From Schoenoplectus triqueter (lineage: Eukaryota; Streptophyta; Magnoliopsida; Poales; Cyperaceae), in contig CAXKVV010000790.1 of assembly GCA_964058805.1 (NCBI GenBank), positions 1 to 31,074 of the forward strand: a DNA stretch of 31,074 bases, given 5' to 3'. The translations under genes and the position numbers were made by a program. The notes beneath the pieces were generated by a model. The model worked only from the letters and a program-made list of their open reading frames with translations. It made no database searches and was not told where the DNA came from. Of the stretch, positions 20,351 through 31,074 are shown in pieces. Numbering within the stretch: the first letter of the stretch is position 1; every line of letters starts with the position of its first letter.

Positions 20351-22084
20351 ATACACCTTTCATATCATGGAGCGGGGGCATTTTCGATTAATTAGCATCG
20401 GATAAATTATATAAATTATATGTCTAATGAACGAAATCACCATTAAATATTATTAAGATTCGTGCTAAAAAATATGAGCACTTTAAAAATCGGGTGAGTG
20501 TCGAAATTAAAGATTTAACGATTAAAACCAAAATTTGTCCAATGGACATTGGACCTCCCTGATTCCTTCATATCATACTTTATGATTTTCAAGTGAAGTA
20601 GCGTATCTGAATATTCTCAGGATCCGAAGCAACTGACACATCTCTAGCTAGTAATTATTAATTTATTTCAAGAACAGTCACGATTGTTAATTGTATGCTT
20701 GGAATTATCTTTGCGGTCTTCTACGCGGTTTGTGGGTTTCCACGTAATTTCCTTTTGCGTCATTTAATTCTTCTGGTAATTATTGGTAAATTAATTACTT
20801 ATTAGTTGGTCATACATGCAAGTTGAATAGACAGCATATGGCCCAGTTGATAATGACAGCACAAGGTGCATCTTGTCCAATAAATAACAACACGCTAGTC
20901 AAGTGAATTTTTCTGAAAATGATATTTGATAATCAGATAAATATTCAGTTCTCCTGTCAGAAAGACAGCCACCACACTGAGATGCACCAGTGCTATCTAT
21001 CTTCTACCGGGATCTTGGTAGCTCCAATGTGCGTTACTACATTAAACAAGATGAGATTTATGCGACAGTATCCACACCATTTAATGCACGTAAGCTGTTC
21101 GACCGTTTGCTTCAGTGAACCAACTTGTTTCATAATCGAGTCCTGGAATGCAGTGATCGGAAGAAACCGTGTTCTCAGTCTTTAGTTTATTAAACTATGT
21201 AATTTTACAAGTAATCGTATGAATTAAACCGTCAGAGGAATTAAATTGTAAGGATTCTAAATTGAAATTCATAGAAGGAAGAAATTAATGCAGCACGGTG
21301 TTTACATATTCAGATGCTATGATTCTAATTATATTAGTTAATGGGGAGGATCAAACCCACATTAAGAAAAGACTTTTGACCAGCGAGGAGTTATGGCAAT
21401 CTGAGAACCTATAACTGCTCAATTTCTTCATGCTGTAATTACTGAGAGATAAGTTAGTTTTATTTACTGATTATAGACCTCTTCTGCTAAGCAGATGCAG
21501 GTTGTTTCTTGGAGGCTTGGTACTCTTTTTTCTCTCAGACAACTTGCTGAAAAGTAGACGGCAAGGAACCAGCTGACGGCTGAAACTCTGTAGTAGGTAC
21601 CAGTGCTGTATACCGGAGATATCATGCTTTACTGTCTTTAGTATTTGTGGTCGTTGTGGTTGTACATTTTTCGTGTAAGATCGAGATGACGTGTGTGTGA
21701 GCAGGGGCCTAATCACTTTTTCGACTTTGGGGTTGTACTTTTATTCATTTTACTTTGCACCAGGATTCGATAATGCCCATCTTTATTTTGAATAGTAGAT
21801 TGTAAAAAAAAAAAGGCAATATGAGACTGTTTCTTTCACACAAAAAGAAAACATCATTAGCAGTGACTTTATTAAGCATCATAATTTTCATTTCTTTCTA
21901 AATTATAAAATCTGTCATAAGTATGTTACATATGTAGTCAACCTATCCAAAGTCCAAACATTGACCCAACTATTGCAGAAGCATCCTCAAATGAGATGCT
22001 TCTTTGACTTAACTATTAGTTTAAACCATGTACTTTAATATTAGCATTGATTGTCAGGTTAAATTTCATCAACATACATAACCA
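20351..22084. other. Intergenic region between GLR-B and GLR-C with the GLR-C 3' flank
   Basis: No convincing gene. Small ORFs at 20919-21185 (+) and 21471-21716 (-) have no recognisable domain. The part from about 21780 to 22084 is likely the GLR-C 3' UTR. The left part probably includes distal GLR-B promoter. Confidence 0.45.
21868..21873 (-). terminator. Candidate poly(A) signal of GLR-C
   Basis: AATAAA on the minus strand about 212 nt after the GLR-C stop; a second AATAAA lies near 21781. Plant poly(A) signals are loose, so this is only a candidate. Confidence 0.35.
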
Positions 22085-25000
22085 CTAAACACTTCCATGA
22101 TGTGGGGTTTCATTTCCAGCATTTCCATTCATTTCTGCATCATCCATGACAGGGCTCATCCTCTCAGATGGAAACAGGTCACCAGCACTATAGACGGATA
22201 TGCTCATTGGAGTGCCTGGAGGAAAATTGTAAGGGGAACTCGGTTGTGTTTTTCGAAATGTATGACTAGACCAGTCTTTTTCATCATAGAGTTTAGCCAT
22301 TGACCGAAGGCTCGATCGGAAAGAACTTCTAGAAGTAATTTGCCTTATGTGGTTACTGTTTTTGCACAAAAACATAACTAAGTGGATCACACAACAAAGC
22401 ACTGACGTCAGACCAGTGATGAGAAATAAGCCCCAAAAGCTTACAATGTCGAGGCTTTGGGAAGAGAAGGGGCTATCTTGCAGAGGGCATGTCAGCGGCT
22501 CACCAAACCACTTTTGAGATATTCGTGTGCTCTCGTCTCCTTCAGTTATGTTGAGGATTACCCTAGAGAGATCAGGGACCAGAGAAGATCCTCTCGAAAA
22601 TACCTGTATCAGTGCTTTAAGATTTAATATACTTTGGTTTATTTCCTAAACTTGTAAACTAACAATACTAATTTTTCAATAATATTTCAACCAAAGTACA
22701 TGAGGCTTTCCACATCACAGGTCAATGTTGTGAGCGACCTTTACACCTGGACTAATTTCCATCTAACTTTTAATTCTTTTCGCCCTCTTGTTTATATAGA
22801 TGCAGAGTGTGAGGAAGACTTACAAATCCAAATCCGCTCGTCTTGTTTTGTAGGTTGACCATTGTGTAGTTGTCACAGTACTTGTTTAGAAAGACTTGCA
22901 GGTATGGGGTCTCATCCACAACAGCTGCAATGGAGTGATTCGACAATGCTTCTTCGTATGTGTAAGGTGATTTGAAGGGAAGAAGTCTACTTTCATGAAA
23001 ACCTGATCTTATCAAGAAATCTCTCGTGAAAGAGTCTGTTAGATAACCAATGTTCTTTTCACTCTTCAAAAGTTCATTCATGTCAGAAAAAGTTGGAGTA
23101 AGACGTTGGACGGTCAGTGTCGATGTCAAGCTAGCTGTGTAACTTGCTTGTAATATGAGCACCACGAATACCCATACGATTATGGCGATTCTTGATAAGT
23201 TACTTATCAATCTCCCCCCTGCAATAAGATGCATTATTTGAGAGTTCTCTTAGTTGTAATCTAACTTAAATTTAATGAAATTTATTGATATATTGGCTAT
23301 GCCAACTGCCAACAAGCCTTTAAATAAAACACACTGAAATTTTTATTTATCAAAATCACTTTTTTTTTTTTTGTTTTTGACAATGGGCATTCAAATCTTT
23401 TTAGATAGATAATGTAGGCATTAATTAGTACTTAAGTAACAGTGGTGGTACATTAGTGCTTAACAATGGTTGTACGTACTGCATAATTTATCAGACCATA
23501 TTTGATTGATCCAATTGCAGAGATTGACATGATTTGGTATTATAGTTCAGTTTTCCTTCTTTTGGTGAAGGACACGATTGCCAGTTACTTTTCCATGAAA
23601 TTGTGTTTTAAAAGAAAAGTAGACGAATAAAGATAATCAAACTTACTATGGGAGAACACGAGCGTGGAGAATGCGAAGTAAAAGACAGTACCGAGTTGAT
23701 TCGAAGGCGGTCCTCTGAAATCCTCATTGATACGATGCTCCAAAGCCCAGATGACTACACCAGTAAAAATAAAGAATGCTAAACTACCCAACCAGAGATC
23801 TAGCTTGAGGGGCTTAAGAAAGATCCATACATTCTTGCTCCGCTCATTCCTCACCGGTACCACCATCGACAAGCCTGACGACATATACGGCAGTGTAAAA
23901 TCAACGTCCTTTGATCTGTTGTAGGTGATTGTCATATCGGCAACTACAGCATCATATGTCTACATGAAGTTTGGTTATTAATTACTTATTAGGACAGTAA
24001 CTTATTTTCTTAATAGACTATTATGGAGGTGAATTGTAAATGGCATTAATTATGAAAGAAAAATTAAATGCTGAATACTAGCAGTTTGTAGAAAATGAGA
24101 ACACTAATTTAAACACATAATACAGTGAATTATTAGTATGACACAGAAGATCATTAGGACCTAAATAATTTTCTTCCATCTGATTAAAATTAAAATAGAA
24201 AAATTAAAATTGCACTTATTTAATAATTGGCATTTATTTTATGTGGACTGAAATTTATAAGATTTCTAACAGATGCATCATTAAGTTTATAAACCATTTT
24301 GCGGTTATTGAACTATTGATGTGTTGCAAAAGCTACAAGAGCTACATTAAATTGTATTGGAGAAGTCAATCTCTCATACAGTGCGGATTAGAGACAGTTT
24401 TTATTTAGAAATATAATATATGTAGTCAAGGCCTTTAAGCAAAGGCCAAACGGAGGAAACTAAAAAGTCAAAATTCATTGAATGATCTTCCAGAGCTTTG
24501 AGGTGAAGACTAAAGACTAAAGAGGGTAGCTGGAGAAGATATCTTATTTTAGTCAGCTTTGATTTTATTTTATTATTATTTTTTTGCTTTTCAGCAATAA
24601 AATTTCTTTTTGTAATCGTAAATAAATGAGTGTGGCTCATCGCTCAGCTCAGCTGTCAGCCGTGATTTTTACTCTCTATTTAATTTTATTATTATTATTG
24701 TTATTATTTGTTTTTTCAACACAGTAACAGACGTGAGAGAGAGAGATGATGGCATCATTGCGATGACGAAATCTTTCGACAAATTGACGTCATTCAACTT
24801 CGGCCAATTATTGTGGGCCTCTTATCTCTTTTATTTTTAGTCCTTAAAATTTATGGGTTTGTTTCACTCGGTGAAAAAGCAAAAAATTGAAATAAATTAT
24901 CTATTTCGACGAATTAATTTTCCAAACAAATTTTAGACTAAGTAGAAAAATATGGAATAATGCTATTCCGATATATCAAGTTATAGGTGTTATACTGGAT

Positions 25001-28000
25001 TAGCTCTCGTCAGAATAGCGATTATTGTTTGATTATGTTGTATTATATTATTATATTATGATTATAATTATGATTTATTATTATTATTATTATTATTATA
25101 TTATTATTTATTATATTAATATTATGATGATTATTTATTTATTTGTTATTATATTATTATTATATTATTATTATTATATTATTATTATATTATTATTATA
25201 TTATTATATTATTATAATAATAATAATTATTATTATATTAACATCACTGTTAGTATTATTATATGATTAATTTTATTATTATTTATTATTATTATATTAT
25301 AATAATTATGGTTTTAGTATTATATTATTATATTATAATTATAAATATGATTATATTATTATTATATTATTATGATTATGATTATTTATTATTATATTAT
25401 ATTATTATGATTATGATTATAATTTTTTATTATTATATTATTATATTATGATTATGTTTATATTATTATATTATTATGATCATGACTATGATTATTATTA
25501 ATTATTATAATATTATATTATATTATGTTTATAATTATAATAATAATATTATTATTATTATAATTATCTATTATTATTATATTATGATTATGATTATATT
25601 TTTTCTTATTATATTATTATATTATTATGATTATGACTATGATTATTATTATCATGATTATAATTATTATTTGATTATATTGTATTATATTATTATATTC
25701 TGATTATATTATTATATTATTAAAATTATGATTACTTATTATTATTATATTATTATTATTATTATTATTATTATATTTTTTTTATTATTATATTATTATT
25801 ATATTATGATTATATTTCTATTTCTATTATATTATTATGATATGATTATGATTATGGATTATGATCATTATTTTATTGTTATTATTATATTATCATTATT
25901 ATTATTACTATTATCATCATCATCATCATCATAGTTAGTATCATAATTATTTATATTTTAATTATTATGATTGACAACTGCCAAACAGTATTTTCGCTCT
26001 TCCAAATAGTCAAGAATATCACTATTTTATCACTCTTTCAAAAATACACTATTCTATCACTCTTCCAAAATTACCACTCTTCCAAAACTATTCCTTAATT
26101 TTCCAAACCAACCTATGTAAATTAGAGGATTTCAAAAAAAGCCTTTCTTTTACTTTCACCACATCCTGTCCGGGGTCCAAATTGCAAGGACCGAGGGCTT
26201 AAACGACCAGTCCCAAATTCAAGGTTGGATGCTTTTCTATTTTAACTTGATCGGATTCCAAGTGTAAGGTGTTGACTCCGATTATTTTTTATTTATTTTG
26301 AATGGTCAGTTCAAAATAATTTCATTTTCGTAAAAAAAAAAAACTAAAGTTTGTTTCTCTATGATGCAGTTTACTTATTTTTCAGATTTTGAAAAAAAAA
26401 ATGGCTAAAAGTTAGTAATTTTGTGCATTTAAAAAAGATTGTTAACTCTGCAATTTTGAAATGATAAATATCCTTTAAATTAGTGAACTTGCTATTTCTA
26501 TACGTGTGTTTAAAAAAAAGAAAAAAAAACTATAGTAACGAAATGTCAAAATCATTTAGTTATATATCTCGCGAAAATATATTAATATTGACAATGAACT
26601 ACTTTCCTTCTTTTTTTTGAGAAAAAGACATGCATAATAAAAGGTAGTTTATTTCTGCAAGTTACCAATATATCATAGAAAAAACAACTAGATAGAATTA
26701 ATTATAAGTTACCAATAACTCAAAATATTGCTGATCATTAATTATAGTAAAAGAAATTGGAATTATATATTTGACTTGAAGAGTCAAGCCCTTGTGCATA
26801 TCTTGAATTAATAGCTAGGCCGAAAATGACTTAATTGGACGACTTCTAAATCTTGGGCCGTTCATGTGGCTCTGCATTTGAACGATTCAAAGTCATAGTG
26901 AAATTCAAACTGAATTTGTGACCAAGAATATTGTTTATTCAAAGTTCAACCTAATAATTACAGATTTGCAATCCATCAATGCCTCCACGTATATTTTGGT
27001 AGGCCAGAGAGAGCTAGAAGGGGGTTGGATGGTTTATGTTTTATATATCAGTTTTCCTTGTTCGTTAGGCGTCCTTTTCATTGTTTTACATCTTGGTACT
27101 ATTCTATATTGGAACTAGTATATATCAAAAGGAAGCAAATTAACAAATCTACAAGAGGTGAATTTAAATTTATAACACTACGTCATTGGGAAAAAAATTT
27201 AAATGTTGGTACTATTGTATATTTAATATTTTGACTGGTTTTAACTTGAACTAGCTATATACCCGCGCGTTGCAGCAGAATTTTTTATTTAAACATTAAA
27301 ATATTATAAGATAAAAAAATTCACATTTATCTAATATTAAATTATAAATTGACCAAATTATAGAGAAAACATATAATAAAGACTATATTTAATTTTGGAT
27401 GAGATTTTTGCACAATATGAGTTAATGATTCATGATTTTTATGGAAAGAAAAGTAAATTATTCTAGCTATATACCCGCGCGTTGCAGCAGATTTTTTTAT
27501 TTAAACATTAAAATATTATAAGATAAAAAATTCATATTTATCTAATATTAAATTATAAATTCACCAAATTATAGAGAAAACCTATAATAAAGACTATATT
27601 TAATCTTGGATGAGATTTTTGCACAATATGAGTTAATGATTCATGATTTTTATGGAAAGAAAAGTAAATTATTCTAACATATATTATCACCATTAATTCC
27701 TTACCAAATATGCACAAAGTTGCTAAATAAAAAACAAAAATTATGGAAATAATAGTATATAAGGGAAAGAAATGGAGAGAAAGAGGGGATCAATGGACGC
27801 GATCACATACGTTCGATCAACCAACAATAAATATTATCCGTCTAATTGAGGGATAAAATGGGTATAATAAAAATTTACAATGACAAAAAATGGACCCTCC
27901 AATTCTTAGATGCTTTATATATTAACTTGAATTTGAATGCAACTAATATTCTTTTTTTACTAGAAGTGTAACAAGTGGCGGAGCTTCAACCCAATTTCAG

Positions 28001-30990
28001 AGAGGGCTAAATTTTTTTTCTAGATATGTTAAATATTGCATTTCAAATTTTAAAGTGCTAAAATAATAAGATTATCATAATTTTACTATAAAATATTATA
28101 AATCTTTAACAAATATATTAATTTTCAAAATTATAGGGCACCTCCACCTCCTCAGAGCTCACTGACTGTAATAATTAGTTACTAATTGGTCGTCAAAAGG
28201 CCGACCAAAAAGACTTTTAAGATTCTGAAAGGATCGTCCATAAAGCAAGAATCTCTTACATACTTTTTTCATTGATGCTAAAATCAAAAGTGCATTTCAG
28301 AAAGAGATAGCTTATTATATATATATATATATAAATATAATAACAAAAATTGGATCTATCCATATGCAACAGTTAATTAAAGTGAAGCGTCACAGAGGTA
28401 AATAAAATTGGTTGTTGCTCCCTTAGATATTGCATATTATAAGTATGTTTTATTTTTCATGATCATTTCTCATGCATGCATGCATGCATTTGGATGAACA
28501 AAATACATTCCATCAAATTAATTGGAAGTTGGCACGATAATATATATTATGCAAAGACCATCTACACGTGATGAAAATATATTTGACGTCATTTCACAAA
28601 GCCATATAAATTTACTTGGAAAGAGAAAATAGTTGCTTAGTTGGGGTCTCTAAGTAAGGAAAGTAGTTGGGAATTGTAGAACTGAATTATTAATCCAGCT
28701 AATATATACAGGTTAAAAAAATTCATCTCTAATGCATGGTGGCAATTATATTAATTATGAGCTTCGCTCATGAAGGTGTAGACCCCACATAAACCTTTTT
28801 TTTTAAAGCATTCATGTACTTACATAATTTTATGCTCAACGCTCTAGAAAGTTGGAATTTTTTTTTTTAGAAAAAAGATGATGAAAGTTGGAATTTGTCT
28901 TTCAGTTAATGAAACTACGGCGTTCTTGCAATAAGCTAGCTGCAATTTATCCTGCAATTAAATCTAGTTTATGTCACATTATTACTAGTAATTACATTCA
29001 TTTTTCATTTTAATTTATGTAAACTTTGAATAAACACGTTTCCAAGAAACTATTGCTCAATTTTCCGTTGCACTTCAAAATTAATTCTTTAGCCCTCGAC
29101 AAAAGGCCAGTAAGTCAGAACTGTTTGAATTAATTTGAATATTTCAAATCTGAAGTCTCGTGATTCATGGACCTTGAAATTGTTTGTTAAAAAATGAAAT
29201 TTCAAATGATTTTTTAACTTGCATGAAAATTAAAATACAACTAATTATACGGAGAGTAACATGCATGTCTATATATAATGTTTCTTTTTTTTAAAAAAAA
29301 AATTTATAACATATTTTGAGAAAGCTTTGTCGTGATTATCGATGTAATTTTGGTTATTATTTAATGACCACCCTTTATCTATATATACAGTAATTGCTAT
29401 AATTTTCAATGACCCCCCAAAAAAATGCTAACAAAAGTAAATGTGTCTCTACAATAACAAGGTAATGTTTCCTCTATGTTTTGCTTCCAGTTAACTTAAT
29501 TACCTAGAGCAAGACCATGAGATTCTAGAACTAAAGCTCAACCCTATCTCATGCAAGCTTAATTTCCAGGATGTACCTCGTGATTATAATATCAGTTAAT
29601 TACTAGCAAGGCAACAAATGCAAAAATGTTTAGAAGAAGAGAAAAGGCTCACTCACCTCATCGCCCACCATCTTGGCAAGATCATCGTACTTTACATTCT
29701 TCACCTGCACATACTCGAACGGCAATGCATATGGCAACTTCTTCACCGCCGCCTCGAACATATCTATCACAAATCCTGTCGCCGTTGTCAGGTTTGTGGT
29801 GTTATCCGTCTCCATGTCCAAAAACACCTTGAACCCTTCTTGGACAGGCCCCGGGATTGCTATTCTCATCTTTTTACTAACTGTAGGTTGCACCCACCCA
29901 TCCGGCTGCACTGTGGATTCGCCCGGCCATATCACCGGCCCAAGGTCAGCTCGAGAGGCTGAGTACGAGGCATTGCTTTGAACATCCAATTTTCTGGATA
30001 GGCCATGTGTTGGGGTGTAATAGCCTATGGTCCTTCCCTTCCCAATGACATTAACAATGTAAAATTGCGATAGGTCTAGCTCACCATTTACTAATTTGAA
30101 CTGACTGCCTAGGCCATCATGAAATGTTGTGTTTAGGATAGCTTGAAGAAGTTGCTCTCCAGTAGTTGAGGAACCCATGCTCGAAAGATCGGTGCTACCA
30201 TTTGTAGTATTAACAAATTGGTTGTTGATTTGTTTTACATGCTCCACGGCCATAGCCACTGCCCAGGCTGCATCATATGCCCATATGACATAACGATTGA
30301 TCTCCTGGGCAACAGCCGACGAGTCCACCTTAGGATGATCTTTCAAAAATTGGCGGGTCCATCTGCTTTTGAACTTGCGTAACTTGTCTGTCGTGGGGTA
30401 GTAAGTGGTGAGGCCCAACACCCCTTCTATCGATCCTGGTGGAATGTTCGCCTGGATCCAGCTGAGCTGACTTGTGAGCTGATCTGTCAATATCCAAACG
30501 TATCCGTCTGACATCATCCCGATGTTATTTGCCACCTCGAGTACTTTTGTTGCTAATGGAACCCTCATGTGGATGACGAATACTCTAGTCTGTTCATTCT
30601 GAAGCCCTGCAAGAAGAGCTTCAATCTCGTCTTCATTGGCAGAGAACGCAATGGGTTGTCGGTACGGAATTTCTGCTTCCACATGATCAAGAGCATCTAC
30701 AAGGTAAGGAAGTAATGAGGAGCCGTAGTCGTCATCTTGATAAATCGGTACCACACGGCGCCACCCAAATGCTTGCACGAGAGCTGAGATGGCATCAGCT
30801 TGTGTTGTGTCATTGGCAGCAGCACGGATGAAAAATGGAGAGTGAGAGTGCGACACTGAAGGGCTAGTTGCCGAGAAAGATATGATCGGGACTTTTGCTT
30901 TGGTACCCATATCAGCCACAAAATCTAACTCTGGTGATGTCTCAGGGCCAAGAATTGCATGCACCTTTTGTTGTGTGATTAGCTCCAAAG
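22085..30990 (-). CDS. GLR2-like: Glutamate receptor-like channel GLR-C (GLR2-type), exon 1 outside window
   Basis: Minus-strand exons 30990-29657, 23959-23647, 23218-22824 and 22603-22085 join in frame (phases 1 at entry, then 0, 1, 0) to 2561 nt, about 853 residues. The missing exon 1 would carry the signal peptide and start of the ATD. Exon 2 gives ATD (HAILGPETSPELDF, VPIISFSATSPS, PFFIRAAANDTTQADAI) and the start of S1 (KKMRIAIPGPVQEGFKVF). Exon 3 has YDAVVADMTI, DFTLPYMSSG, M1 and pore QLGTVFYFAFSTLVFSH. The next exon has M3 with SYTASLTSTLTVQRL and S2, and the last has M4 (FWGLFLITGLTSVLCCVIHL) and a Ser-rich tail. Oddities: Ala instead of the usual Gly in DAVVGD, and HRGRL where A and B have HREKL. 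Intron 2 is 5.7 kb (23960-29656). GLR-C is clearly diverged from A/B and is the older cluster member. Assignment of the distant exon 2 to this gene rests on compatible phases and order. Confidence 0.88.
25028..25968. repeat. ~0.94-kb imperfect TTA/TAT trinucleotide microsatellite
   Basis: Almost the whole stretch is built from TAT, TTA and ATT triplets with scattered TGA, GAT and CAT variants, ending in (CAT)n/(ATC)n at about 25911-25932. It produces spurious Tyr/Ile-rich ORFs. Compared with ordinary plant SSRs of tens of bases this is very long; local phase shifts (TATTATAT) show many small slippage events. Confidence 0.95.
27251..27673 (-). repeat. Tandem pair of ~212-bp repeats with a Helitron-3'-end-like terminus
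   Basis: Units 27251-27462 and 27463-27673 are nearly identical and directly adjacent, each starting CTAGCTATATACCCGCGCGT. On the minus strand each unit ends in ACGCGCGGGTATATAGCTAG, which resembles the GC-rich motif plus CTAG terminus of plant Helitrons. The minus strand after the outer unit continues with T, as expected for a Helitron target. The usual perfect hairpin is degenerate and no 5' TC end was identified, so the class is tentative; the tandem duplication itself is certain. Confidence 0.6.
28471..28489. repeat. Short ATGC tandem repeat (RY-type CATGCA motifs)
   Basis: CATGCATGCATGCATGCAT within GLR-C intron 2, giving four overlapping CATGCA motifs, the core of the RY element recognised by plant B3 factors. 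It may be just a short SSR. Confidence 0.5.
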
Positions 30991-31074
30991 CTAAATAGGT
31001 GAATATGTTTTGATTCAGGATTGATGACATATAAGCGATCGATATTTGACTTTTTGATTTATGATTTATAATTT
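30991..31074 (-). other. 3' end of GLR-C intron 1
   Basis: Minus-strand sequence ending in CACCTATTTAG before exon 2. The acceptor is phase 1, as in GLR-A and GLR-B, so the missing exon 1 should end in the same phase. Confidence 0.6.

Larger units (their letters stand above)
23960..29656 (-). other. 5.7-kb intron 2 of GLR-C
   Basis: Runs between exon 2 (donor GTGAGT at 29656) and exon 3 (acceptor TAG at 23960). It holds no coding sequence that I recognise. It contains the TTA-type microsatellite at 25028-25968, the tandem Helitron-end-like repeats at 27251-27673 and a short RY tract at 28471-28489; about 27960-28160 looks like a decayed repeat (GTGGCGGAGC...GGGCACCTCC). The rest is AT-rich unique sequence. 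Confidence 0.65.

Noticed and set aside
20919..21185. 88-aa plus-strand ORF between GLR-B and GLR-C
   Set aside because: No recognisable domain, no neighbouring compatible exons, and length within chance expectation.
21471..21716. 81-aa minus-strand ORF downstream of GLR-C
   Set aside because: Basic Arg/Lys/Ser-rich translation without a domain; more likely intergenic or UTR.
25025..25934. Series of Tyr/Ile-rich ORFs of 60-80 aa on the plus strand
   Set aside because: They are translations of the TTA/TAT microsatellite and have no protein character.
29618..29981. Plus-strand ORFs of about 100 aa at the GLR-C exon 2 end
   Set aside because: Antisense to a convincing GLR coding exon.

Overview
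The window is plant nuclear DNA, most likely from a dicot. It is AT-rich, its genes have canonical GT-AG introns, it is crowded with plant-type transposons (foldback MITEs, a LINE, an LTR element primed by initiator Met-tRNA), and its main content is a cluster of plant-specific glutamate receptor-like (GLR) channel genes. The species cannot be named from sequence alone.

Layout. (1) 1-890, + strand: the last three exons of a TRMO-type tRNA N6-methyltransferase gene whose 5' part lies outside the window. (2) About 1.65-3.6 kb: foldback elements, three of them strung along one TA/CT microsatellite. (3) 3641-12446 and 12668-20350: a head-to-tail segmental duplication. Each unit holds one four-exon GLR gene on the minus strand (GLR-A 4460-10468, 933 aa; GLR-B 15179-19601, 885 aa), with its 3' flank and promoter. 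(4) 22085-30990 and beyond, minus strand: a third, older GLR gene (GLR-C), lacking only exon 1, with a 5.7-kb intron that carries a ~0.94-kb TTA-type microsatellite and a tandem pair of Helitron-end-like repeats.

All three GLRs have the family architecture: amino-terminal domain, S1, M1, pore, M3, S2, M4 and cytosolic tail. They resemble the clade usually called GLR2 and would form amino-acid-gated, Ca2+-permeable cation channels; this function is family knowledge, not shown here. GLR-A is intact by my splicing. GLR-B has a one-base deletion after M4 that removes the last 52 residues of the tail. GLR-C has an extra intron in the pore-M3 region; its two exons there (313 + 395 nt) sum exactly to the single 708-nt exon of A and B.

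Because A and B are recent duplicates, each serves as the pre-insertion reference for the other. This defines several insertions with target-site duplications: a LINE 45 bp upstream of the GLR-A ATG, a Mutator-like MITE about 150 bp upstream of the GLR-B ATG, a small LTR retrotransposon beyond the GLR-B 3' end, a ~1.0-kb element with an 8-bp repeat in GLR-A intron 1, and a MITE in GLR-B intron 3. The twin genes therefore have near-identical channel cores but different promoters, introns and tails. I found no evidence of a wholly novel system; the interest lies in this natural experiment in paralogue divergence.
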